Assembly (NCBI GenBank): GCA_937941715.1
Contig: CALDGX010000133.1
Location: 42,017 to 106,016, forward strand
Direction: 5' to 3'
DNA from: an uncultured Chloracidobacterium sp.
Lineage (GTDB): Bacteria > Acidobacteriota > Blastocatellia > Pyrinomonadales > Pyrinomonadaceae
DNA length: 64,000 bases
This document shows positions 8,985 to 17,261 of the stretch, in pieces (position 1 is the first letter of the stretch; every line of letters starts with the position of its first letter). Below the pieces are notes generated by a model that worked only from the letters and a program-made list of their open reading frames with translations, was not told the origin of the DNA and ran no database searches. The position numbers and the translations under genes were made by a program.

Positions 8985-9844
8985 TCCGACGTTCGCAGCT
9001 CCAACATTGAGATTTCCGGCGGACATTGATAACGGACCGGTAGAACGACCGTCCCGATCCCGCGCGTGATGTAGATCTGGGCTTCCTTTCTCCGATGCAG
9101 CCCGCTCGAGAGCTTTCGCCGTGGCAATATCCGCTTTTCTTCGTCCCGGATCTTGATCTGGCCTCCGTGAGTGTGGCCGCTGAGCGTTAGATCTATGCCC
9201 GCCCGGACGGCCTGGCGAAAGATGATCGGATTGTGTGCGAGAAGCATCTTCAATTCGTCCGGAAATGAACCGCGCATAGCAGCCGCAACGTCCGTCTTTC
9301 CGACCATGTAATCGTCTACGCCTGCCAACCAGAATGATGCTCCGCGGGCCTCGACCCGCAGACCCTCATTAACGAGCATCTTGATGCCCTCGCCGCGGAA
9401 CATTTTCGTGACGAGATCGGCGTCGGTCCAATGATCGTGGTTGCCGAGACAAGCGTAAACGCCGAACTTTGCTTTTAATCTGGCCAACGCCGCGGCGACC
9501 GGCGCGACATATTCGCGTTCGTGCGAGACATAGTCGCCCGTAAGCACGAACATATCGGGACGCAGCCGATTGGCTACCTTGATCACACGTTCGATGTGAT
9601 CGAGGCCCGTAAAAGGACTGTGGTGAATATCGGAAAGGTGAATTATCTTGAAACCGTCAAGCCGTTTCGGCAATCGGCGCAAACGTATCTCGACCCGTTC
9701 AAGCGAAAGGCTGGTCGCCTCGTCCATAGCGAGCTTTGCCTTTTTTGACCAGTTTCCGGCGATTGTCCGCAGCGGAGCCTCAGAGGCAACGTATGCGTTG
9801 ATCCTTTCCGTTAATTTGACCCTTTTCGGCAAAACAGCACTCAT
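8981..9844 (-). CDS. Calcineurin-like metallophosphoesterase (YaeI type)
   Basis: This 287-residue protein has the ordered metallophosphatase motifs 'HLSDIHHSPF', 'VLTGDYVSH', 'CLGNHDHWTD', 'LLAHNP' and 'LSGHTHGGQI', which ligate two metal ions. It resembles YaeI/YkuE-like phosphodiesterases, some of which are membrane-associated; here there is no convincing signal peptide, only a basic N-terminus. It is coupled to pgsA by an ATGA overlap, which makes a role in envelope lipid metabolism plausible but unproven. Substrate unknown. Confidence 0.9.
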   Translation of the reverse strand: MSAVLPKRVKLTERINAYVASEAPLRTIAGNWSKKAKLAMDEATSLSLERVEIRLRRLPKRLDGFKIIHLSDIHHSPFTGLDHIERVIKVANRLRPDMFVLTGDYVSHEREYVAPVAAALARLKAKFGVYACLGNHDHWTDADLVTKMFRGEGIKMLVNEGLRVEARGASFWLAGVDDYMVGKTDVAAAMRGSFPDELKMLLAHNPIIFRQAVRAGIDLTLSGHTHGGQIKIRDEEKRILPRRKLSSGLHRRKEAQIYITRGIGTVVLPVRYQCPPEISMLELRTSE

Positions 9845-9891
9845 CGTTAGTGTCGAGATTATATATGGCGGCGAGGTAAATTACAACGATA

Positions 9892-11097
9892 TCATTCGCC
9901 GACGACCTTAAGGAATTTGCGCTTACCGACCTGCAGCAGGATGCCATCGCCGCCCACAATAATCTCGGCGTTTGCCGCTGACGCCTTTTCATTGTTGACC
10001 TTCACGCCGCCCTGTTCGATCAGGCGTCTTGCCTCGCCTTTTGATCCGGCAAGGCCGGTGTCCGCAAGCAGTTGCGAAAGCATATACGTACCGGCCTCGA
10101 TCGTTTTTTCATCGATCTCGTCAGGCACCTCTTTATGGACAAATCGTTTAACAAATTCATCCTCGGCGGCATCGGCCGCGGCCTGCGAATGAAAATCCTT
10201 AATGATGAGTTTGGCGAGTCTCACTTTCAGATCACGGGGATTCTCGCCATTTTCGACATCAGATCTCAGCCCGGAGATCTCGGTCGAGGTAAGGTCCGTC
10301 AGCAACTCGTAGTACTTCCACATCAGGTCGTCTGATATCGACATGACCTTGCCGAACATCTCATTCGGTGCTTCGTCGATGCCGATGTAATTGTTCAGCG
10401 ATTTCGACATCTTATTGACGCCGTCCAACCCCTCGAGCAGCGGTGTCGTGATGATCACCTGAGGTTCCTGATCGAATTCACGCTGCAGATTGCGGCCCAT
10501 CAAAAGGTTAAATTTCTGATCAGTCCCGCCGAGTTCGACATCGGCTTCGAGAGCGACCGAGTCATAACCCTGCACCAGCGGATAAAGCAGCTCGTGAAGT
10601 GAGATCGGCTTTTCCTCGTTCATCCGCTTGGTAAAATCGTCGCGCTCGAGGATCTGTTTGACCGTCGTTTTGGCACAGAGCTTTACAAAATCGGCGGCAG
10701 TAAATTTGTCGAGCCACTCACCGTTGAACCGCAGCTCGGTCTTCCCCGGATCGAGCAGCTTGAACATCTGCCGCTTGTACGTCTCGGCGTTGGCGTTGAC
10801 CTCTTCGCGTGAGAGCGGCGGCCGCGTGACGTTCTTACCCGACGGATCGCCGATCATCCCGGTAAAATCACCGATCAGGAAAATGACCGTGTGGCCAAGG
10901 TCTTGAAACGCCTTGAGTTTTCGGATCACAACCGTGTGTCCGACGTGTATGTCCGGGGCGGTCGGATCGAGCCCGAGTTTTACGCGCAGCGGCTTGCCGG
11001 TCTTTTCGGATCTTTCCAATTTCTTGCGCAGGTCCTCTTCCCGGATCAGATCGACCGTGCCTTTCTTCAAAAATTCAAGTTGTTCGTCAATGGTCAT
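9892..11097 (-). CDS. tyrS: Tyrosyl-tRNA synthetase
   Basis: A 401-residue class I aminoacyl-tRNA synthetase that charges tRNA-Tyr in the cytoplasm. It shows the HIGH variant in 'GLDPTAPDIHVGHTVV', the tyrosine-pocket region 'QGYDSVALEADVELGGTDQ', the KMSKS loop in 'DGVNKMSKSLNN', and a C-terminal S4 RNA-binding domain ('ADTGLAGSKGEARRLIEQGG'). The spacing and sequence look like the TyrZ subtype. It sits in a compact minus-strand run, 13 nt after the GNAT gene and 47 nt before the phosphoesterase gene. No tRNA-sensing leader is seen. Confidence 0.97.
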   Translation of the reverse strand: MTIDEQLEFLKKGTVDLIREEDLRKKLERSEKTGKPLRVKLGLDPTAPDIHVGHTVVIRKLKAFQDLGHTVIFLIGDFTGMIGDPSGKNVTRPPLSREEVNANAETYKRQMFKLLDPGKTELRFNGEWLDKFTAADFVKLCAKTTVKQILERDDFTKRMNEEKPISLHELLYPLVQGYDSVALEADVELGGTDQKFNLLMGRNLQREFDQEPQVIITTPLLEGLDGVNKMSKSLNNYIGIDEAPNEMFGKVMSISDDLMWKYYELLTDLTSTEISGLRSDVENGENPRDLKVRLAKLIIKDFHSQAAADAAEDEFVKRFVHKEVPDEIDEKTIEAGTYMLSQLLADTGLAGSKGEARRLIEQGGVKVNNEKASAANAEIIVGGDGILLQVGKRKFLKVVGE

Positions 11098-11110
11098 GGT
11101 AAAACGGCAA

Positions 11111-11608
11111 TTATAACTTACGGTACATTATGTACGCATTCGTCAGGCCATTTTTTGCGTGAAACATAGCATCGGGGATCTCGCCGATTATTTCAAAGCC
11201 GATGTCCTGCCATAGCTTTACGGCGTAGGTGTTCGATTTGACGACGAAGTTGAATTGCATCGCCGTAAAGCCGAGACGGCGGGCTTCGTCGAGGGACCAA
11301 AGGCCGATCTGTTTGCCGATTCCATTGCCGTGAGCATGCGGTGCGACCATGTACGCGGCGTTCGCCACATGTTTGCCGAGCCCCGGCTGATTTGCCTTCA
11401 GCCAAAATGTCGCGACGATCTCACCATCTTCGACCGCAACATAGTTGTGCTTATCCGGCGTAAACCAGAACGCCATCATCTCGTCTTCCGTTGCGTCCGG
11501 AGCAAATACATATGTATCGCCGCCGGCGATCACGGACTTGATTATCTGCCAGATCGCGGGTTTGTCCCGATCTGATGCCGGTCGAATCTTTAGCAGATCA
11601 GGGAACAT
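11111..11608 (-). CDS. GNAT-family N-acetyltransferase
   Basis: About 165 residues with the GNAT fold: 'LKIRPASDRDKPAIWQIIK' at the start, the acetyl-CoA loop 'APHAHGNGIGKQIGLWSLDE' (variant of Q/RxxGxG/A), and the terminal 'VKLWQDIGFEIIGEIPDAM' typical of RimI/PhnO-like members. The ATG at 11608 overlaps the last 11 nt of the upstream giant secreted-protein gene; a longer start at 11644 would overlap it more. Substrate unknown; small molecule or protein N-terminus are both possible. Confidence 0.85.
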   Translation of the reverse strand: MFPDLLKIRPASDRDKPAIWQIIKSVIAGGDTYVFAPDATEDEMMAFWFTPDKHNYVAVEDGEIVATFWLKANQPGLGKHVANAAYMVAPHAHGNGIGKQIGLWSLDEARRLGFTAMQFNFVVKSNTYAVKLWQDIGFEIIGEIPDAMFHAKNGLTNAYIMYRKL

Positions 11609-14600
11609 ATGCGCTTGGCGTCGGAATATCACCCGCGGCTCCAAATGCCTGGATCAATGTGCCCGCGGTCGATCGCTGGATGTACCAAGTAACGTTTGTC
11701 GGCCTGAAAACGCCCGCGTCGATCTTTCCGTCACCGTCGTAATCGCCGGGAACCGGAGTGTCACCGGTCGCACCAAACGGAAACGCGAAAAAGGTCAGAT
11801 CCTCGGATCGCAAAACGAACCAATTGCCGTTCGACGGCCGCCAAAACGCTACGTCGGCCTTTCCATCGCCTGTAAAATCGCCCTGCACCGGCCTGTCGGT
11901 CGATCCGCCGAACTGTAATGCAAGTACCGATGCGTTCGAACTTCGTCGGATCCACCATTCCGATGCGGCACCGTTCGGGCGAAACACCGCAACATCGGCC
12001 TTTCCGTCACCGTCATAATCGGCGACAGTCGGCTTGTCGCCGGCCGCTCCGAATGTGAGTATGTCAGTGCCGCCACCCGATTTGTTCACAAACCAGTTTA
12101 GCGTAGATGGACGAAATACTGCCGGATCCGCTTTACCGTCGCCATCAAAATCCGCCGGGATCGGGACATCATTACCCGCCCCGAATGGAAAGGCAAAGAA
12201 AGTGAAATCCTCACTGCGCAGTATGAACCAATTGCCATTCGACGGTCGCCAAAAAGCGATGTCGGATCTTCCGTCGCCGGTGTAATCCGCCGGAACCATT
12301 TTATCTGACGATGTCCCGAACTGGGTCGCAAAATTACTGCCGTTCGACGACCGCATCAGCCACCATTCACCCGGGCCGGGACGGAAGATCGATATGTCCG
12401 TCTTATTATCACCGTCGTAGTCGAACGGAGCTCGCGACATCGGTGAATTCGCACTCAAAGTCAGCGAATACGATCCCGTTTCGCCCGCCGCGAATGAGTT
12501 GGCGAGTATTGTGTAAGTACCTGTCGAAGGTAAGGTCAAAAATCCGGATGCCGGAATCCGAGCGTTGTTGCCGCCGCCACTATTGTTGTCCTGCGCAACA
12601 AGAGTTCCGCCTGGATAACTGCCTTGATAAAGAAAGAGATAGGAATTAAATTGGGACGAGTTCATAGCAATCGAGATCTGCTGTCCCGCCGTCCCGTTAA
12701 AGGTATAGGCATCGTAGAAAGAGCTATCAGTGAAGGTGCAATCGCCCGACTGGAGATTGCCGCTCGCGGTTTGTCCGAAAGTAATCGGCGAAGCCGGTGG
12801 GCAACCCCCGCTTTCGTCGTTCTGGATCGTGCCGAGTGCCTGACTATCTGCGATTCCAGCGTTTGTCGGGTTTGATAAATTGACGAAAAAGCTTTCGTTC
12901 GGCTCGATCGTCGTGTCGCCATTGACCAAAATTGTGATCGTTTTCGCGGTTTCATTCGGATTAAAAGTGAGTGCTGATGCACCGACCGCAATATAATCGC
13001 TGCCACCGGTTGCTGTGCCGTCGGCGGTCTGATAACTGACCGTTACGGTTTGCGGGCTGGCGGCGGAAAGATTGACGTTGAACACGAAGGCGGTCGTGCC
13101 GCTGTTCCCTTCGTTCTGTGAAACGTCCGAAATCGAAATTGCCGGAATGGGAACGCCTTGCGCTTCAAACGCGCCGATGTCCGGTGTGTTTGTACTTTGG
13201 ATATTATCGTCGTAAGAGCGAACTAAACCGCGTTGGTCGGTCAGTTCTGCGTTGACGATCCATGCATTGGGGCTGTTAATTGCGGGACTCGTAGCCGAAG
13301 CGATCGCATGGGTCGGAGTCGGGCCGCCGTTGTCCGCAAGCGGCGAGAGCTGTGGATTAAGCGGATTTCCCGGCGCTCCGACTCGATTATTACCGGCGAA
13401 AACGATCGTCCCTGGATTGCCGATCAGGCCAGAAAACGCGGTGATATTAGAGGAGCCGGATTCCGCGATATCCGGAGTTGTTACATTGTTGGCGTTGCCC
13501 GCAACGATCGTGCTGAACAGATCTATAACTCCGCTTGTGCGGCGCAAACCTCCCACACTGTTCGTCCCGGCTGTCGTGTTGTTAGTGATCGTGGAATTCT
13601 CAATTTTCGCCAGAGTTGTCGGAGTCGAACCTGCGAACCGGATCCCGCCCGCATTGTTGTTTCCGACGTTCGCACTGTTTCCGCTGACGGTCGAACTAAT
13701 GACGTTAAGTGCTCCACGACTGTCGATGCCGCCGCCCGTGTCGCCGTTGATTGCAGTGTTGTTGGAAATAGTGCTTTGAAAAACGGTCAAAGTTCCAAGG
13801 TTGCCGTTAAAGATGCCCCCTCCGAGTGTCCCGAGGCTGTTTTTTACGTGGCATTGCGATACGGTTAGGTTCCCGTTGTTCGAGATAGCGCCGCCAGCGC
13901 CGCTCGACGGAAAGCCGTTCGAGATCGTCAATCCCTGCAGGATCACGGTGAAAACGCCGGTGCTGCTAGTGATTAGAACCCGATTCGCGCTATTGCCCGA
14001 AATCGTCGTCAGATTCGCGCCAGTTCCGAGAATCGCCAGGTTCTTGTTGATGACGAGTTCACCGAGACCGAGAGTGATCGTTTGAGGCGTATTGAACAAC
14101 CCGGAGAAATAGACAATGCCGCCCGATGGTGCCGCGGCGATCGCCTCGCGGAGCGAACAATCGGCCACGGTGCAGCTTCCATCGTTTGTGTCGGCTGTTT
14201 TATTGACGATCAATGTGTTTCCGGATTCAAACGAACCGATGTCGGATCCGTTGCCGACGTTTGCAATCGCGGCCACATCGACGGGACGCAGAGAGCCCCG
14301 CTGATCAAAGGTTAGCGGTTCGGCGTCCTGCGGAACCCCGCCTTTATCTAAAGCTGTGCTGCTGCCGAGCAAGCCGTGTGTCGGCGTATTGCCGCCATAA
14401 AGATTTAGCGGTGCAAGTTGCGGACTGAGTAGCGACCCATTCGTACCGGTCTGGTCGAACGGCTGATTAAATGTCGTGACCGCACCGCGATTTCCGATAA
14501 TATTGAAGTTGTCCGAGATGAAAAAGCCGGCGACATCGGGCGTCACGGAATTGTTTACATTACCCGCTATGATACTATTTGCGATCCGCGGCCTATTTAC

Positions 14601-16088
14601 CGAATTCGACGCAAAAACTCCGCTCGCATTGCTCGCTCCGGGCGCGTAATTATTGGTTACGGTGGTGTAGTTTATTGTGGAAGGGAAAGGAAAGCTCGAT
14701 CCGACATAAACACCGCCGGCCGAATTCGGCGACGGATCAAAAATGCGATTCCCGCTGATGGTCGAATTTCTCGAATCGAGATATCCCAACGCAATGACAC
14801 CGCCCGCATTTCCCCCAGCGTCTGCATAGGCGAGATTGTTGGTAACTGAGGTTTCATACAGCGCGACCAAGTTACCGTAGATGCCGCCACCGACTTCGGC
14901 TTCATTTTTCGAAACGACGCAATTTTTAAGCGTCAGACTTCCTTCCGAATATATTCCTCCGCCGTTTGTAGCTGATCCGCCGGTTATCGTCATTCCACTT
15001 AGTGTGACGTCGGTAGTACTGCCAGTCATCCGAAAAACACCGTCATACAGAAACGCGTCCGTCAGACCGATTCCTCCAATCGTCAGTAAATTCGGACCCG
15101 GACCTTCAATCGTCAGATTTTTATCAATGCTTAAAATCCCGGTGGGCGGAAACGTCCCCGGCTGAAACACCAGGTAGATAGTTTGCGGCGTGTTGAAAAG
15201 CGGTGAAAATTTGATTTTCCCGCCCGCCGGAATATCATTGATCGCTTCGCGCAAATTGCAATGCGCGAAAGTGCAGCCATTCGAGTCAACCACGTCGTTG
15301 GTCGTGTTGACCACCAACTCGTCAAATGTCATGACCAAATCCCAACCACCGGTCAAGGTGCCGTTGTCGCCCGGCGTATCGTCGACCACCAGCAGTTTCC
15401 AATCGCCGTTCGGATTGATCCCATTAAAGACGTCGAGGTTCGCCGGGAAGTTCGGGTCGGCGCCTGGACCTGGCGGGTCGAAAACGTCGACGTTGAACGA
15501 TTCGTAGTTGACAGGGCGCGTAACGACCGTGTTTCCAGTTCCGGTCGGTAGCGGTCCATTGTCGCCGATCGCGGTTGCGGCAGATTGGTCAAAGGTAAAG
15601 AATGTTTGGTCGTTAAATCCCGTACCGCCCGCGTCCGACATCAACATCGTTCCGGCGCCGTTTGGGGCGATCAGATAAATATCAAGGTCGTCCGCGCGAC
15701 CGTTTATCAAAGCCCGCAAGTTTACTGTGACTTTTTTGAGTCGCGAACCAGCTGAGTTTACAGTGATGATCGAAGGATACGGCGAGGCATTCCCGATGCT
15801 GGGAATGTTGATCGTCGAATGATTTGAAAAAGTCGTCGGATTGGCGTTAGGGCTGGTCGGCTCCGTTTTGTCGTTGACGGTGATCGGCTCAAGACCGCCG
15901 GCGATCACCGTCGTCTTTTCGGAGGCGGCTATCTGGTCATCCTTGCCCTGCGCCGAGACAGTTAACGTTCCGTCGGTTGTGAACGTAATCCCAGAGAACG
16001 CGACTCCCGCAATAATAACTATGGCTATAATCCATCGCACTCTGCCAAATACACCCCGCGGCTTCGAACTCGCTTTTGATCTCGGCAT
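11598..16088 (-). CDS. Giant secreted protein: P-domain-like, two CSLREA/beta-helix regions, Calx-beta, PPC-like, six C-terminal FG-GAP-like repeats
   Basis: About 1,496 residues. The ATG at 16088 is chosen because GGGGAG lies just upstream; a longer start at 16142 lacks a good site. A basic N-terminus and one hydrophobic segment form an uncleaved or long signal sequence. Then follow a proprotein-convertase P-domain-like region (about 90-255), two CSLREA motifs ('CTFAHCNLREAI' near 275, 'CTVADCSLREAI' near 640), each leading a right-handed beta-helix of Asn/Gly-rich turns, a Calx-beta domain (about 985-1090, 'SDYIAVGASALTFNPNETAK'), a PPC-like domain (1094-1215), and six repeats of ~45 residues from 1222 to the end. 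No catalytic domain is visible, so an adhesin or surface-structure role is more likely than an enzyme. The gene heads a run with GNAT, tyrS, phosphoesterase and pgsA. Confidence 0.9.
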   Translation of the reverse strand: MPRSKASSKPRGVFGRVRWIIAIVIIAGVAFSGITFTTDGTLTVSAQGKDDQIAASEKTTVIAGGLEPITVNDKTEPTSPNANPTTFSNHSTINIPSIGNASPYPSIITVNSAGSRLKKVTVNLRALINGRADDLDIYLIAPNGAGTMLMSDAGGTGFNDQTFFTFDQSAATAIGDNGPLPTGTGNTVVTRPVNYESFNVDVFDPPGPGADPNFPANLDVFNGINPNGDWKLLVVDDTPGDNGTLTGGWDLVMTFDELVVNTTNDVVDSNGCTFAHCNLREAINDIPAGGKIKFSPLFNTPQTIYLVFQPGTFPPTGILSIDKNLTIEGPGPNLLTIGGIGLTDAFLYDGVFRMTGSTTDVTLSGMTITGGSATNGGGIYSEGSLTLKNCVVSKNEAEVGGGIYGNLVALYETSVTNNLAYADAGGNAGGVIALGYLDSRNSTISGNRIFDPSPNSAGGVYVGSSFPFPSTINYTTVTNNYAPGASNASGVFASNSVNRPRIANSIIAGNVNNSVTPDVAGFFISDNFNIIGNRGAVTTFNQPFDQTGTNGSLLSPQLAPLNLYGGNTPTHGLLGSSTALDKGGVPQDAEPLTFDQRGSLRPVDVAAIANVGNGSDIGSFESGNTLIVNKTADTNDGSCTVADCSLREAIAAAPSGGIVYFSGLFNTPQTITLGLGELVINKNLAILGTGANLTTISGNSANRVLITSSTGVFTVILQGLTISNGFPSSGAGGAISNNGNLTVSQCHVKNSLGTLGGGIFNGNLGTLTVFQSTISNNTAINGDTGGGIDSRGALNVISSTVSGNSANVGNNNAGGIRFAGSTPTTLAKIENSTITNNTTAGTNSVGGLRRTSGVIDLFSTIVAGNANNVTTPDIAESGSSNITAFSGLIGNPGTIVFAGNNRVGAPGNPLNPQLSPLADNGGPTPTHAIASATSPAINSPNAWIVNAELTDQRGLVRSYDDNIQSTNTPDIGAFEAQGVPIPAISISDVSQNEGNSGTTAFVFNVNLSAASPQTVTVSYQTADGTATGGSDYIAVGASALTFNPNETAKTITILVNGDTTIEPNESFFVNLSNPTNAGIADSQALGTIQNDESGGCPPASPITFGQTASGNLQSGDCTFTDSSFYDAYTFNGTAGQQISIAMNSSQFNSYLFLYQGSYPGGTLVAQDNNSGGGNNARIPASGFLTLPSTGTYTILANSFAAGETGSYSLTLSANSPMSRAPFDYDGDNKTDISIFRPGPGEWWLMRSSNGSNFATQFGTSSDKMVPADYTGDGRSDIAFWRPSNGNWFILRSEDFTFFAFPFGAGNDVPIPADFDGDGKADPAVFRPSTLNWFVNKSGGGTDILTFGAAGDKPTVADYDGDGKADVAVFRPNGAASEWWIRRSSNASVLALQFGGSTDRPVQGDFTGDGKADVAFWRPSNGNWFVLRSEDLTFFAFPFGATGDTPVPGDYDGDGKIDAGVFRPTNVTWYIQRSTAGTLIQAFGAAGDIPTPSAYVP
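11601..12425 (-). repeat. Six tandem ~45-residue FG-GAP-like repeats in the coding sequence
   Basis: Each unit starts with a Ca-binding-like 'D.DGDGKAD' loop, followed by 'AVFRPS..W' and 'RS....FG..GD.P'. Units 2 and 5 carry DYTGDG/DFTGDG and 'FWRPSNGNWF.LRSED'; units 1 and 4 carry 'EWW..RSSN'. Units 1-3 are therefore the closest match of units 4-6, at protein and DNA level (offset about 408 nt). Confidence 0.9.
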
Positions 16089-16240
16089 ACATCTCCCCTG
16101 TTTCCAACTCAACTTACGGCGCAGGGAGTTCGCCGCGTCCATGGTCTAAAAATTGACTCTTATTGCATTGGGATAGTATGTCATTTCGCTATACAATTCA
16201 ATAAAAAGCTGAGCCGGACGAATGTGGGATCGTGACCGCA

Positions 16241-16260
16241 AGCGAACGTACCAGTTCGCT
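16241..16260. repeat. Inverted repeat between the giant secreted-protein gene and proC
   Basis: AGCGAAC-GTACCA-GTTCGCT has perfect 7-nt arms and lies in the 228-nt divergent region, 57 nt before the proC start. It could be an operator or a small hairpin in the proC leader. No known regulator motif is recognised. Confidence 0.45.
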
Positions 16261-16316
16261 ACAGCGCACGCTCGTTCACACTCGCCTTTCTGTGGTATTG
16301 GAACTAGACTTTTATC

Positions 16317-17159
16317 ATGACAATCGAACTGAAAGATCTGCATCTAGCATTTATCGGCTGCGGCGTGATGGGCGAGTCGATGCTGGCCGGTTTGGTAGTA
16401 AACGGGATCGTCGACGCGGTCAATATTTCCGCGAGTCACCCGCGGGAAGATCGGCGCGCCGATCTCGCCGCCAGATACGGCATTAGAACGTACGAAAGCA
16501 ATGCCGAGGCCGCCCGTGCACTCGCCGGACATGAGAATTCGGCGGTTGTTTTGTGCGTCAAACCGCAGCGTTTGAAGAAGGTGCTTGCCGACCTCGATGG
16601 CGTCATACATGTCGAGCAGCTTGTCGTCTCGATCGTCGCCGGGGCGACAATCAGTCACTTGGCCCAGGAACTCGGTACGGCAAAGGTCGTGCGTGCAATG
16701 CCCAACACGCCGTCGCAGATCGGTGCCGGCATCACCGCGTGGACATGCACCGAGGCGGTCGGCGGCATCGAGCGCGGACACGTTCGCGAAATGCTAACTG
16801 CACTCGGCAAGGAGCTTTTTGTCGAGACCGAGAACATGATAGATATGGCAACTTCCCTATCGGCTACCGGTCCGACGTACATCTTTATGGTCATGGAGGC
16901 CCTGACAGACGCGGGCGTGCATATGGGATTTTCGCGTGACATGGCCAAGGAACTCGTCCAGGAAACGATGCTTGGTTCTGTCAAATTCGCAATGGCATCG
17001 CACAAGCACCCCGCCGAACTTCGCAATATGGTGACGTCGCCCGGCGGGACGTCTGCCGAAGCGATCTACCAGATGGAGAAAGGCAGTCTTCGGACGGTGC
17101 TCTCAAAGGCCGTTTATTCGGCATACAAACGGGCGGTCGAACTCGGAAAAAAGAGCTGA
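16317..17159 (+). CDS. proC: Pyrroline-5-carboxylate reductase
   Basis: A 280-residue enzyme that reduces 1-pyrroline-5-carboxylate to proline with NAD(P)H, the last step of proline synthesis. The Rossmann motif is 'AFIGCGVMGESMLAGL'; other signatures are 'VVLCVKPQ', 'VVRAMPNTPSQIGAGITAW' and the C-terminal 'MVTSPGGTSAEAI' that closes the active site. Length matches the family. The gene stands alone, divergent from the giant secreted-protein gene. Confidence 0.97.
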   Translation: MTIELKDLHLAFIGCGVMGESMLAGLVVNGIVDAVNISASHPREDRRADLAARYGIRTYESNAEAARALAGHENSAVVLCVKPQRLKKVLADLDGVIHVEQLVVSIVAGATISHLAQELGTAKVVRAMPNTPSQIGAGITAWTCTEAVGGIERGHVREMLTALGKELFVETENMIDMATSLSATGPTYIFMVMEALTDAGVHMGFSRDMAKELVQETMLGSVKFAMASHKHPAELRNMVTSPGGTSAEAIYQMEKGSLRTVLSKAVYSAYKRAVELGKKS

Positions 17160-17261
17160 CTCAGCGATGTTGCGGGCGTTATCGTACCCAAGTCACAATC
17201 GCTGGACGTTCCAGTAATTGAGAGATTTGAGCATTAAGTTCATTTATATAGAGTTACAGTA

